Shown: positions 21,501-34,995, counted from the first letter of the stretch. The stretch: DNA of 64,000 nt from Clavulina sp. PMI_390 (GCA_015039315.1 WIDE01000003.1:372001-436000); one strand, 5' to 3'. Numbers and translations are program-made. The notes: generated by a model from the sequence alone, not told the origin.

Positions 21501-22877
21501 GCAGAGAGATAATCACCACTCGCACCACTTGCCTCGGAGGGGGTGCTTGCATCCTTGTTTTTGGAACGACTGTAGAACAAGCGGGGGCGTTTCATCGTAG
21601 ACGGTGGGCTCGGCGTTGGTGTGGTGGCAAGCTCTGAGGCATTCGGTGTCATAGGGGCCGGAGCAGCTACCGTTTCCGCTCCAAGAACAGATGTCGTAGT
21701 AGCAGGGGGCAGCGCCGAGGGGGTCTCGGGTTCCTCTGTGTCGAAATATTCCTCCTCGTCTGTCTCGCCTTCATCTGCCGAACTCAGACCATCGTCCTCA
21801 AGATCGGACTCTTCCTCAGACTCCTCATGGGTGATTCGGGACCGCACTGTCCCAATACCACGGGTCTATCAATGGTGTATTGTCAGTTACAGCCTCGCAC
21901 CGATTGGCTCGGCAAAAGAGACGCACAGGTGGTGCAGAGAGGATTGATGGTACAGCCTTGAGGGAACGATCGACAAGCTCTTCATATAATTCGCTGAAGG
22001 GTTGCTCGCTCGATGAGCCAGGTACCCTGACGAGGCCTAGCTTGATCTGAATCGAGCCCGAGACTTTCTCCTTTGACCGAGTGGATATGATATTGAAGGA
22101 AGTTTGCTATTTGATTATTGAGAGACCCAGGAGTAAATTTAGAATCTGGCGATTTCTTTAGCATTAGTAACAGGACTCACAACGTTCTTGGGATCGTCAA
22201 AGCCAAAGTTTCCGTCTCTAAAGTAATCTTCGAGAGAGATAGAGACCTCGCCGAGATACTCCTTCCCTAGGAGATCTTTGTCCCAGCTGCGATCAACGAT
22301 ATCAGCCACCCCGGGTAGATCTCTCGATTTAGAGCATTTGCGGTACAACTTACATAAGGACTTCGAGAACTGATGAGACTTCTGCAAGCGAAGCGAACAT
22401 CGGGATATCAAATGTGGCATCTTTGGCCTCAAAATCAGGGTTGAGGGTCTTTTTGAGCCAAGGTGTTGAGAAACTCCGTCGAGCGAGCGACACGACGACG
22501 TATCTATGAGGTCAAGTGAGGCATATTTCGATGGAGGTGGCATGAGCGCGATGAGATATTCGGGAAAGAGAGTGGGTAACGCGCGGGATTCGCAAGTTGA
22601 GATTCGGATGACAACGACGAAAAAGAACCAAGATAACGTACGGGTCGCTGGTGCCTCCTTTGTCTCGCGCGACGAGATCGCGACAACTGATAACCTGCGC
22701 TCGAAGGATGACGACCGGATTCTCTCCGGGATTAGGCTGGGTTCGAGGGGTCTTTATTCCGCTCCGAGAGCCGCCACCTGCCAGTCGCAGAGGTGCTTTG
22801 GCGACTTGCTTGAGGACAAGGCCGGGGAGCTTCTGTACTTTGCCGATCCCGCGCTTTTGGGTTTGATTTGAGCGCAT
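18598..22877 (-). CDS. phosphatidylserine decarboxylase with two C2 domains (Psd2-type)
   Basis: Makes phosphatidylethanolamine from phosphatidylserine in endomembranes. Exons read from ATG 22877. C2 domain 1 has [13 protein letters not shown] and [14 protein letters not shown] Ser/Pro/acidic linker follows. C2 domain 2 has [16 protein letters not shown] and [13 protein letters not shown]. Next are an EF-hand-like segment ([18 protein letters not shown]) and a C-x2-C...H-x4-C zinc-finger-like piece ([12 protein letters not shown]...THLAVCAS), then the decarboxylase domain ([16 protein letters not shown]-type [28 protein letters not shown]). The serinolysis site is FGGST near the C-terminus, whose Ser becomes the pyruvoyl group. 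Domain order matches yeast Psd2, not mitochondrial Psd1. No mitochondrial presequence is seen. About ten introns are needed. It is divergent from a Zn2Cys6 gene. Confidence 0.93.
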
Positions 22878-23556
22878 TGTGGCAACAACCCTAATGCTAA
22901 ACGGAGGCGATCCGGGCTTATCGAACTCGATTAGTGCAACGAAGGGGAGGAGCTACTCGAGTTGTTGATTGGAACTCGATGCCACTAGTATTTGTATCTG
23001 CGGGGCCTGTCTCGGGGGATTTGAACATGAACAAAATGCACACTAAGTCGCCAAGTGATGATGTTGTATAGCGCCCATTTGGTTTCACAGGATCATCATC
23101 CCTACAACTGATGGGATGGGACGGTGGATATTGGATGACTGCACCGCCCTCTGATACACCGTCCACTTCTATCAATTTTTTATCTGTTCTGCAAAACATG
23201 GATGGCTTGATAAAACGTCATTGTTAGGAAAAAAGTACACACACGGCTGTGCACCTCCGTGTCATCGTCCACATGCGTCGACAGGAGTTCAAGTCAGTTG
23301 TTACTCCTGAGCACCCCCAGAGCCCACATTGCCAAAAGCCCAGCCACGATCGTTGGCGCACACTTGGGGCGGTCGAGTCCATGAAGCTACTAGTAGTGCT
23401 GGTGTTCTGACGCGAGAGAATATCACGGGCACATTCTCTCCCCCACGGGTTCATTAGATGCATCCATTCCGCCAGGGTCCGGCATTTTGAGTCTTGCCAT
23501 ATCCGTACGACGCCAGGATTCATAGTGCGTCTCCTCCCAAATCCAGCACATCCCGC
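22878..23556. promoter_or_regulatory. divergent intergenic region, PSD / Zn2Cys6 factor
   Basis: 679 bp between the two start codons. Minus-strand ORFs inside it show no motif and are taken as chance. No specific site is recognised. Confidence 0.35.
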
Positions 23557-25961
23557 ATGGACCCCGGACCAAAGCTCCGATGGGGAGCAGCTTGTCTCCA
23601 ATGCCGCAAAAATAAAAGTGTGAGCCAATCTATTTATCTATATGCCTCAATCGGTGGGATAGCGTCAGACTTTGACTAACTTTTGTCATCCTCGGTGGCT
23701 TTCTTTGTGTCAGAAATGCGACGGAGTCAGACCAAGCTGTGGCCGGTGTACCAGCCTCGGGCGAGGCAACTGCACATACGGGCGAGATCCGCCCCCGTCA
23801 CTCGAGGCTCGACTCAACTCGCAATTCGCAGACTTTAGCCAGCACGTCAGCGTCATCGCACCTCCCTCTTTCAGTGTCTCTTCCCCTCCCCCAGATACTA
23901 AACCAGCACCACTAGCCGCACGATCAACAGCTGCCACAGCTCCAGCAACCCCAGAGCTCCCCCGAACCGCCACAAACTCCCTCTCACCGCCATCGTCGTC
24001 CTCGTCGCCGACCCAGTCACCCCGTTCCCACCCCTCGCCAAGTCTCTCCTCGTCATCCTCTATCGTCTCCCCTCTTGATTTTCCTGGTCCGAGTGAAATT
24101 CGTGACCTTGCTAAATGGGATCGCAAAGGAGAGCTTCCAGTTGTCACACGGCAACATCTGTGAGTTGTATTCAACTTGATGACAATGGCTTTTCGAAAAT
24201 CTCTTCACTGAATCCCCACAAGATTGGATATAGTCATCTCCCAACGTACTCAATTTTCCGTAGACTTTGACTGTGAACGCTGGAGGGAAAGGGTTGTTCT
24301 CCCAGCCTCTGATCCGAATAGTTTCCACCCTTCTCTCATCACCGCGATCGCGGTAGCGGCGTTGTCCATGTGTGATGCTCGTCTGAAAGAATACGAGGTG
24401 CTGTTCCGTCGCCAAGTTGATGACCAGCTTTCCCAATCAATCGCATATGTCGATCGTTGCGAAGACAGTATGTGGGCAAGGGTGTTATTGGTTTGGCATG
24501 CATTTCGATATGGTCGACTAAAGCAGGTGAGTCATGGTCCTTGGTTTGACGAAACTGGGATTAATGCCCTTTTTCCCTTCCAGGCTCTTCGTCTGAGCAA
24601 CTGTATGTGCAATTGACCTGTCCTGGCCGCTGAATAGCAGGATTGATCTCCGTCGTAGCCAACGTCTCGCTCGCGCTGAGCGCGAATCTTCATCACATGC
24701 CACACCACAACGAGTATGGACAACAAAGGGAATACGGGCTCCTTCCGCCATTATCGACACAGATGCATAGCATCGAGCGTTCCCATCTGTGGTGGGCCAT
24801 CTATTTGACAGACATTCAAGTCTCACTCAACCTCGGTTTGATGCCTAATAACTACCTCGACTCCCTCAAGGTACCTGTCAAATAATCATCTCTCGGCCCA
24901 TCATACTGGCTATGGCTAATACGAGTCTTTTCAAAGCCAGACAGCATAACAACACCTCTGCCGATCCCTTTTAGAATGCCAATTGTGCGTCGCACACTCT
25001 GGCCAACACCGGTCGACCACTAATTAACTGCTGTCATCATGTTTAGCCAGAAAAACTTGAGGATCCTACCAGTCTTTTTGCAAAGGACTATCAGCATGTC
25101 GAGAACGACACAGTGTGCGGGCTCCGCGTCAAGTCCACGCTCCTCTGCGCCTTTGCTGCAGATGTCTCGCGCGTTCTCATATGTGAGTTTCTTCATAACC
25201 TAACTCCTCATCTTGCTCTTCAGAAATTCACGCGCGCTACAGATCCAGACGCCCCTGAAGAATTCTGGAAGAAGCATCGGATGGGTGCAGCGGCCCTTGC
25301 AGGTTTCGTCAAAGTTCTTCCACCTCTAAACGACATGCGAGACATGGATCCAGGCTACCCAGGTGCGGTTAGCCCGGGGATGCTTCGAGTTCATACTACT
25401 GCGCTCTTGGGCACGTATTTTGTCACTGGGGTACACACCCTCGACGAAGCTGCCGCTCGTAAGAAACGAGTAGAGTTTGCACTTCAAATAGCTGATGTCG
25501 CAAAGCAGCTGGAGGACGTGGCTATGATATACCCACAAGTGCCTATAGGGGTTCGTTCTCCAAACTCGTTATCCATTCATATCCATGACCATAGCTGACG
25601 AAGAATGTGGATGGCGTCGTTTTTCTAGCTGACATGGAGTTTGGCGGCAGATATTCTTGTGGAAGAGCTACTAGACGATGAAAGATCACCTCATTCGGAT
25701 GATATTGAGGACATTCGCAATCACTTGCGAATATATGCTGACAGGCTAGGACAGCTGCAAGGATTCTTCACTGGTTTAAGTGAGTAGCCTCAAGTACGTC
25801 TTTAGTCGAGACGTGCGGTTCTAACGCGTCGGACAGAGCCATTTCTGCGATATATCAACGAAGACCTCCTCAACCCTAACTCTTCATTAGACCTGATATC
25901 ATTGAGAAAAAGGAGACCTGACTCTCAGGTTTCTCCTTTCATTCTAGATGGAAGGGTTTAG
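23557..25961 (+). CDS. Zn2Cys6 fungal transcription factor
   Basis: Nuclear DNA-binding regulator of unknown targets. Start ATG 23557 (MDPGPKLRWG) leads to CLQCRKNKS, then an intron in the zinc cluster, then KCDGVRPSCGRCTSLGRGNCTYG, giving the six cysteines of a Gal4-type binuclear cluster. A long Ser/Pro/Thr-rich linker follows. Later exons give FDCERW, SLITAIAVAALSMCDARLKEYE, DSMWARVLLVWHAFRYG, SVVANVSLALSANLHHM and ERSHLWWAIYLTDIQVSLNLG, an arrangement typical of the fungal-specific factor middle homology region. The last exon ends with SLRKRRPDSQVSPFILDG. Roughly ten introns. It is divergent from the PSD gene. No inducer or pathway can be inferred from its neighbours. Confidence 0.85.
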
Positions 25962-26494
25962 CCCAGCACATGTACTTGTATCACTTTCATACCGGTCATA
26001 TGGCCATCGGGCCTTTTAGCATCTTTCGACTCGAATAGGAGTAAGCGCTCAATGGCTCTGAACCTGAGCTAGCGCCTTCGATTTGGTTAGTGCCAACATT
26101 TGCAAACACCCACGATCACACTCCATTCAGTGACACCCTGGATGCGATACTTTCCGCTTTTGAACAAGGTGGGCGCTTTTTTGTGTGAATATACCACTTA
26201 TATCTTCCTGTACGCGCTTACCGTGGAATACTTGTCTTAATGCATGCAACGGAGGCCAGAGCCCATCCATGATAAGTTATCATGAAGGCACAGAAGGCTC
26301 CTCCTGTTTGCGGGGTGTCAATCCCGGGCACCGTCCCTGATTCTATTCAACACTGAGGAGGACTTGAATACCTGGATCAGTAAATGAGATCCACGATGGT
26401 TGTTCAAAATGACTGACAGTGCTATAAAGGTGGCGTCACGATCCTGTGCCCCGCAGAGGTCTTTGCAAGATCTCCTTCCCTCACTTCCAACAAT
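25962..26494 (+). other. intergenic, upstream region of the MACPF gene
   Basis: 3' UTR of the Zn2Cys6 gene and promoter of the MACPF gene. No coding sequence is seen. Confidence 0.4.
26423..26429 (+). promoter_or_regulatory. TATA box candidate of the MACPF gene
   Basis: TATAAAG lies 72 bp upstream of the ATG at 26495. Strong TATA elements are uncommon at fungal housekeeping genes and fit a regulated, highly induced gene. Confidence 0.5.
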
Positions 26495-29122
26495 ATGGCT
26501 AACGCCGTGAATATCACCAAAGTCACTACTCTCGGCGGAACGGCCGTGCCTCTCACTTATGAATTGCTCCCAAGCCCTGTCCCCACACTCCTATCCGATC
26601 TTCGTGTTGCTCTGACCTCGGTGGGAGTCCTTACCAGCACAAGCCAACAATTCCTCAACAACCAAGGCTTCCCGATCCCCGTCTCTCAAGAGGCTCAGAT
26701 CAGTTGGCTAGACCTCACTAATAATGGGAAGATCCCTCTACCAGTCTACTTCCCAGCTGCATCGGCAGCGTCCAAGACAACTTCACCAACCGCAACTTTA
26801 CCCGATGCGCACAAATTTGATACACTTCCGACGGTGGCTGATCTTCCCCTTCCGGCTGGGCCTACTGTAGCACCGGCTGCCCCCCATTCTGGCGCGCCTA
26901 TTAATGCAAACGAGCTCACTGAGGCAGAACTTGCAGAGCTGGTGAGCCAATACGTCATCATCTACCACAGCTCCATCTCTCAACCTGACCTTCCCGTTGT
27001 GAATAGTTTGACATCAACAGTCTACTTTCAGGGTACAACCTGGCTGCGGGTAATAGTGACTCGGGTTATTGCTCAAAAGCATTCCTTCCTCCTACGACCC
27101 TCAAGGTACAGTCTCCACAAGAGCATCTCAAGGACTTGAATAATATAGGCTAATTAACGCTTCATGGGTGACTCTAGCCTCTTGTTCATGTCGATGACCG
27201 AGCAACTATCGACAGCATCACCACATTCTCAGCGAGCGCAGCATCTCTCGCACGACAAGGGTTTGATAGTGCCTCATTAGGCGTTTCTACACCCTGGTAA
27301 CTTCCTCTTGAGCATATATATTGGACCCTTCCTAAATTGAGCTATAATTAACAGGGCATCTGGATCTTTGAGTGCCGCAAATTCGCGAGGCACAGGAGTT
27401 GTCACAAAGGACTCCCATGCTTACATTACGGGTGTCTACCGGTATGTGCGGGGATCTCCATCATTCATTCAAGTCTTGGCAAATTTGTGACTCAACAAGT
27501 GGGATCCTCTCTCAGATTTTCTCGTGCCTTTATTGGCTTCCACGATAAAGATCTGCACCCCACCGACGACTTCAAGGCTGACCTCGAGGCTGCCTTTACG
27601 GCACCGGACGATAACACGAAGCGTAACCAAATCCGTGCCTTCTTCTCTCAGTACGGCCATGCGTTTGCCTTCTCGGTGGAAGTTGGTGGGCTACTGTACA
27701 CCACAAAGGAAACCATCATCTCAAGCGCGGTAAGTTGCCAGAATTCACATTTCTGAATACCAATCGAACTGAATCGTATGTGAAATCTAGACTGAACAAA
27801 AGGAGCAAGAGCAGGATATTCGGGGCGCACTAGCTGTGAGCGTCCAGGCTCCCGGTATCAGCGCCAATGCTGGCGGAGAACATGCGAAGAACAATACATC
27901 CACCGGACAAGGAGCAACCGACAAAGATTCTTTGTGGTTCGAGGCAACAGGCGGGGATACGCTCCTCGCAAGCGATCCGCCGAACTGGACCAAGACTGTG
28001 GCCGACTACCAAAACTGGTGAGCTAGGAGCAATGTACTTTGCTATTCATAATTACTAACGATCGTTCAAGGCGCATTTGCAAAATATCAAACATGAAACG
28101 TAAGCTTTGGATAGTATTAGAGCCTACACCTGGTCGCTGAGATAGTCTTCTTTGCAGTTCTAACAGACATCCCTGGCTTGTTCACTCCTGATCAGCTCAC
28201 AGAACTGGCCAGGTTGGCACCTATGTCTCCAATTCCTACCATGAAGACGACAGGACCCGTCAAGCCTCTCCAGGGCAAATGGGTCGCACCCAAAGCAGTG
28301 CAGGACTCTCAAGGCTTCAGCTCTTTCAAGCGATTCACTCTTTACGGTCCGACGGCCGAGCAGCTCGCCGCTGACGGCGGATGGTATTATTTGGGCCAGA
28401 CAACCAGCTCAACATCTGCCTTGATTGTGCGCCAGAATCCCGCTTGGCGCCCGATTGTCGAGAGCACCGACCCCAGCTCTACGGGTGCCATCACCCCACC
28501 TCCAGTGGCCACAGCCCCATCTTCGGGATCAGTACATCCCACCTCGAATGCCTCCAGCTCACCGCTTTTGAAGCCACCTTCTCTATATGACTTCTCGAAT
28601 GAGGATTCTCCTTTCTGCCCCGTTGCGAAATATGATGAGATCTGGGACGCATCGACATCCTTTGACAAGAAAGCCCAGGAGGAGAGACACATGTTCTCGG
28701 TCTGGGAAGGGCTGCCCCAGGATCCTGGACGGTTCCTCCCCATGGGGTCGTTCTTCAGCGGGCACACACCAGTCAGCAGCCCCCCTCAGTATGACCCTCG
28801 TATCGTGTGCTTGAATAAGAAGTATCTCATCAGAGCTACACTGGGACCAATGGTGAGAAGCATCTTTTATGATATCGCTTCGACCGTATGGAGTTACTGA
28901 TCCTTGATCTAGCTGTGGACCGAGAGCGGAGCACTTCTCAGCCATCCTGTCGGCTGCGCTGCCATCGTTCGTCGCCCCGCGCTGACGTCAGTTGACACTT
29001 CGGGTGTGCTTGGTATTGGTATTCCTGTCGGAACGTGGCAAGGTTTCGCTAGTCACAATCTAGAGGATTTCAAGGGTGAAGTTTGGCTTCTCGACGAGGA
29101 TTTCATCGATTTCCTCCTCTGA
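26495..29122 (+). CDS. MACPF (membrane attack complex/perforin) domain-like protein
   Basis: Probable pore-forming-type protein; fungal relatives act in aerolysin/pleurotolysin-like systems or as surface effectors. The ATG at 26495 follows a TATA element. The N-terminal 150 residues are Pro/Ala-rich with no signal peptide. The middle exons carry the MACPF pattern: FSRAFIGFHDKDLHPTDDF, then FFSQYGHAFAFSVEVGGLL, where the family usually shows Y-G-T-H-[YF]; here it is Y-G-H-A, while the following G-G is kept. A Gly/Ser/Asn-rich loop (NAGGEHAKNN) could be one of the membrane hairpins. The C-terminal 300 residues include FKRFTLYGPTAEQLA and a second copy-like strand (WTESGALLSHPVG) and end EDFIDFLL. 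Eight or more introns. The pore activity is inference; the altered signature may mean loss of it. Confidence 0.65.
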
Positions 29123-29296
29123 AGTGCTCATCTTTTTGCCACACCTGTAAAATGTAGCGCTCGTTCGCTGTACACACCTCCATAATAAATCCCCAATGAT
29201 GATCTTGGGGTATAGTCTGCCCTGAAAGAAAGTGAAATACATGTACTACAACCAACAAGAATGGCGCGCGCACCAATCACATAGATGCACAAAAAG

Positions 29297-31003
29297 CTAC
29301 AACTCATCTTCATCCTCATCACCATCTCCCTCGATATCAACCTCGATATCGCTCATGTCCATCATTACCTCTGCCTCAGCCTCAGCTTGAGCCGCTTCCA
29401 TCATCTTCATCATCTCCTCTTCTAGACGATTGCTCTCATCTTGCTCAAGGGGAGGGTTCTCTTCCTTCGCATCCGTCTCCATTTCTGGAGGTTCTGCGGG
29501 ATCATGCTCAATTGTGTGCTTGGGTGACGTGTCAGGAGGGGGAACGGGGGTCGCTGGCACATCGTCCTTGGCAATATCGGGTGACGGTGCAGCCACAGTT
29601 GAAGAAGACGATAACAGAGGGACTGGGGATAGGACGGGAGCGGGGGCTGGGGCTGGGGTTGTAACTGGAGCCGGTGTTGCAGGGGTTCTCCGTACTTCCC
29701 CACCAAGCTCGTCCAACTCCAACACAGTGTCATCCTCTGGTTTGCGATTCGCGTTGGCCGCAGCTCGCGCCCGCTCGGCTCGTTCTCGGAGCGGCGAAAG
29801 TAATCGCACGACGGCCCCCTGTGCGCGCACGAGCATCTTCGGGTCGACTTCGCCGTCCTCATGAGTTGCCCCTGAAGCAGCAGCTTCCTGGCGATGCTCA
29901 ATCACATTCGCGGCTGCATCTGTACAGGCCGGGCCCGCGGTCTCTTGGTGCCTGCGTAAGGCGTCCCGACCAGGGAAGAGTGATTTGCATGCGTCACACT
30001 GATATTGCAGTGTGATGGCAGGAGTGGTGGTTTTCAGAGGCAGTTTGCCCCCTGCTGTGTGTGTTCGGCCGTGGGCCGTCAGCATAGCCGTGCTGGCGAA
30101 TAGCTTCTTACATGGATGTCGGTAGCAAGGGAAGACTGCCGTGGACGTGTCTTTGTCAACAACAGGTGGATATGCAAGCTGAGACCGATCGAGGATGTCG
30201 GTATCTTTGATGAGTTTGCTAATTTCGCGTAGGAGCGACGAAGAAGAGGGATCTGCGGCATCTGCGTAGGTGGTTGTGAACTGATATATCTGGCCGAGTT
30301 GTGGCTTGAGGGTAGGAGGTAATGATGTAGAGGATGAAGACGCAGACAGGGTGGACTGGAGCTCGCGATGTATCGCGTCTGCTGCCGCCTTTATTCGAGC
30401 TTCGATGTCACTGGAAAGGGCATTGGAGAAGGGGGATGGAACGGGGGGAGGTGGATGGGAATCTGCTTGGTCACGTTTTCGTTTGCCAGTGACAGGGCTT
30501 GGCTCAAGGTCATCAACGAGCGGGGTCTGCAATAGATTCAGCAGAGCACGACTAAGAGCTAGTGTATGGTTGTCCGAAAGCTGCCCGTGATTGAGATAGC
30601 CCAGTAGCAGGTCAAGGATAGACTGAGAGCCTGCTTCGGAGATGCGCGTGTCCTCTAGGGCTGACTGCAGTCTTGGTTCATTCTCCGCCAACGCCAGCAA
30701 ATGCCGCATGACGGGCGCAATCGGATCAACGGTACCATCTGACTTGAAATGATATATCTTTCCAATCTCGGCGGCAAGCTGGTCCGTCATTTGTTGAGCC
30801 ATAGCTTCAGCCTGGGCCTCTGCTTCCGAGTCGTACTCGTCCTCCTCATCAAGTTCGTCATAATCTTCGTATATCTCAACGTCTTCGTCCTCATCGTGAG
30901 ACGTAATTGGAGGCGCCTGGACCGGCAGCGGAGGAGGCGGGGGTGGTTGGGACAAGGCTTTCTGCGCAAGTCGACTCGAGACGCGCTTGCCCGACAGAGA
31001 CAT
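29297..31003 (-). CDS. C2H2 zinc-finger protein with acidic ends
   Basis: Single-exon protein of 568 residues, probably nuclear. The N-terminus has a proline run followed by a very acidic segment (DEDEDVEIYEDYDELDEEDEYD) and a Glu/Ala/Gln helix. Residues about 100-160 form an alpha-helical repeat-like region (LLLGYLNHGQLSDNHTLALS). Two adjacent zinc-finger-like units follow near residues 290-365: CYRHPCKKLFASTAMLTAHGRTH, which fits C-x4-C-x12-H-x3-H, and YQCDACKSLFPGRDALRRHQ, whose final ligand is displaced to a downstream Cys (GPAC). The rest is Pro/Ser/Thr-rich, ending in a second acidic stretch (DIEVDIEGDGDEDEDEL). I do not recognise an orthologue. It is head-to-head with RPT2, 68 bp apart. 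Confidence 0.85.
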   Translation of the reverse strand: MSLSGKRVSSRLAQKALSQPPPPPPLPVQAPPITSHDEDEDVEIYEDYDELDEEDEYDSEAEAQAEAMAQQMTDQLAAEIGKIYHFKSDGTVDPIAPVMRHLLALAENEPRLQSALEDTRISEAGSQSILDLLLGYLNHGQLSDNHTLALSRALLNLLQTPLVDDLEPSPVTGKRKRDQADSHPPPPVPSPFSNALSSDIEARIKAAADAIHRELQSTLSASSSSTSLPPTLKPQLGQIYQFTTTYADAADPSSSSLLREISKLIKDTDILDRSQLAYPPVVDKDTSTAVFPCYRHPCKKLFASTAMLTAHGRTHTAGGKLPLKTTTPAITLQYQCDACKSLFPGRDALRRHQETAGPACTDAAANVIEHRQEAAASGATHEDGEVDPKMLVRAQGAVVRLLSPLRERAERARAAANANRKPEDDTVLELDELGGEVRRTPATPAPVTTPAPAPAPVLSPVPLLSSSSTVAAPSPDIAKDDVPATPVPPPDTSPKHTIEHDPAEPPEMETDAKEENPPLEQDESNRLEEEMMKMMEAAQAEAEAEVMMDMSDIEVDIEGDGDEDEDEL

Positions 31004-31071
31004 GTTGAAACGTGACCGTCACATACGTCACACCAAACCTCGAACAAGAGTACGCGCGTCCACATCGAGCA
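31004..31071. promoter_or_regulatory. 68-bp bidirectional promoter with CRE-like sites
   Basis: Start codons of the C2H2 gene and RPT2 are 68 bp apart. The space holds a GTGAC-C-GTCAC near-palindrome at 31012-31022 and TACGTCAC at 31024-31031, both resembling ATF/CREB (bZIP) sites. I see no copy of the yeast Rpn4 PACE element. Confidence 0.5.
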
Positions 31072-32770
<1,699 letters not shown>

Positions 32771-33110
32771 TTGTCACACTTCTCCATTCCGTGTCATTAC
32801 CTGCATCAATTCTTCATTACATTGTTTCTATCCTGTAATTGCACGTGCGATCCTCATTCCTTTTGCGTGCTTATTGCTGCCCTGAATCTCAGAAATGAGA
32901 GGCAAAATGACTCGAGTGGACGTTCCCCAGAATAGTAAAGGGTCACGTGCCTTTCGGATTTTCGGACTCGACTTGTTCAGTTTCGCACCTTCAAAAAGTG
33001 AGTGGATCGTTGGCTCGAGTCACGTCTGCTTTTTGCCCCGTCATCAACCTCATTGGTTTTCTCCATTTCCCCCTTTTCTCCCTCCTAGAGCTCTACAAGA
33101 AAAAGCTGCA
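32771..33110 (+). promoter_or_regulatory. ILV5 upstream region with TGACTC cores and a likely 5' UTR intron
   Basis: RPT2 3' end followed by the ILV5 leader. GTGAGT at 32998 and an AG at 33087-33088 after a pyrimidine tract fit a 91-nt leader intron. TGACTC occurs at 32908-32913 (plus) and GAGTCA at 33017-33022; TGACTC is the core of Gcn4/CPC1 sites of amino acid genes. Function is inferred. Confidence 0.45.
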
Positions 33111-34731
33111 ATGGCCTCTCGCTCGTCACAAATCCTCCGCGTCGCAGTTCGTGCTCCCCGAGCATCTCCTGCTGTTCGTTCCTACTCTGGCCTGGCACGC
33201 GCTGCGGCTTGTGCTGCTGTCGCATCTCCCATCAAGGTATACCTCCCAGCATCTTTTAAAAATGATTAGAGGTGCAATGCCTGATTTTATTGGCGTTCAC
33301 TCGCTCGGAATTACCCCAGGTTCAGTCTCGTGGTGTCAAGACCCTTGACTTCGCCGGGACGAAGGAAGTCGTCTATGAGCGCTCAGATTGGCCTCTCCCC
33401 AAGCTCCAGGAGTATCTGAAGAACGATACTCTTGCTCTCATCGGCTACGGCTCTCAAGGTCACGGCCAGGGTCTCAATGCCCGTGACAACGGCCTGAATG
33501 TCATCGTCGGTGTCAGGAAAGATGGTGAGAGCTGGCGTCAGGCTATGGAAGACGGCTGGGTACATTTTCTCTGCTTTGGTGCATTTTGAGAGCTTCCATC
33601 TAACCATATTCATGCATGTTCTATCTTTGAACATTTTCGATGGACGTTCTCATCCAATAGGTTCCTGGCGAGACTCTTTTCTCGATCGAGGAGGCCATCA
33701 ACCGTGGCACCGTTGTCATGAACCTGCTCTCTGACGCTGCCCAGTCTCAGACCTGGAACGATATCAAGCCTCTTCTCACTCCCGGGAAGACCCTGTACTT
33801 CTCACACGGTTTCTCCGTCGTATTCAAGGAGGATACTGGTGTGATTCCTCCAAAGGACATTGATGTCATTCTTGTGGCCCCCAAGGGCTCCGGAAGGACC
33901 GTCCGTACCCTTTTCAAGGAGGGTCGTGGCATCAACGGCAGCATTGCCGTGTTCCAAGACGTCACTGGCAAGGCCCATGAGAAGGCTCGTGCCCTGGCTG
34001 TTGCTGTCGGCACTGGTTACGCCTACGAGACTACCTTCGAGAAGGAGGTCTACTCTGATCTCTACGGCGAGCGTGGTGTGGTGAGTACAGCTCTATGTCT
34101 ATCAATATTTTATTGAGCACTGACTGATATTGTCTTCTGTTCAGCTCATGGGTGGTATCCGTAAGTCGAGATTCTTCTTCTTAGTGTACAGTTACATTTC
34201 CTGACACTGGATACAGAGGGTATGTTCCGTGCCCAGTACGAGGTCCTCCGAAGGAACGGCCACTCGCCGTCCGAGGCCTTCAACGAGACCGTCGAGGAGG
34301 CTACTCAGTCCCTCTTCCCTCTCATTGGTGAGAAGGGCATGGACTACATGTACAACGTATGTCCAGCCAAGTTTAACCAGTAAGACCATCCAACCAACTC
34401 GAAATCTTCGCTTTCTTAGGCCTGCTCCACCACTGCTCGCCGTGGCGCCCTTGACTGGGCCCCGATCTTCGAGAAGGCTAACCTCCCTGTCTTTGAGGCT
34501 CTGTACAAGTCCGTCAAGGATGGCACTGAGACCCGCAAGTCGTTGGAGTTCAATGGCCGTAAGACCTACCGCGAGGATCTCGCTAGGGAGCTCGAGGAGA
34601 TCAACAACCAGGAAATCTGGCGTGCTGGTATGTACCTTCTCTTTCCAAATGCTAGGCTCAGTGTGCTGAACGATCCACTCCGTTTAGGCCGCACTGTTCG
34701 AACCCTCCGACCAGAGTACAAGCCTTCGTAA
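33111..34731 (+). CDS. ILV5: ketol-acid reductoisomerase, mitochondrial
   Basis: Second common enzyme of valine and isoleucine synthesis: it isomerises and reduces acetolactate or acetohydroxybutyrate with NADPH and Mg, in mitochondria. From ATG 33111 the N-terminus is a basic presequence ([20 protein letters not shown]). The NADPH fold follows with [17 protein letters not shown], then [13 protein letters not shown] and the Mg-binding knotted domain ([43 protein letters not shown]). It ends [13 protein letters not shown]. Seven or so introns; one exon, 34145-34160, is only 16 nt and encodes LMGGI. The length, about 400 residues, is as in yeast Ilv5. It converges on LYS4. Confidence 0.97.
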
Positions 34732-34995
34732 ATTTTTTACGGTTAAGCCACCTTAGCTTTGTGCTTGCTACCTCATATTGCGTCCATAATGTTGCCTGCC
34801 TTTGTTGTTTATCATCACCGTTGGCGTTCAAAATGAAATCCAATCTGGATCACGACCAATAATACAGCCTGGCCTAAGTTGATTCCATAGCCAGAGTACT
34901 CACAAAAATGGTTGAGAGCATGAAAATAAGCATCATTGTGCACTGCCGACAAGGAATATAAGCAAGAAGATATTTTCTGAACAGACACTACTATA

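Noticed and set aside
23224..23628. 134-codon minus-strand ORF upstream of the Zn2Cys6 gene
   Set aside because: It overlaps the well-supported first exon of the plus-strand gene and has no recognisable domain.
29422..30015. ORFs on both strands inside the C2H2 gene
   Set aside because: Shadow frames of a long Pro/Ser/Ala-rich exon.
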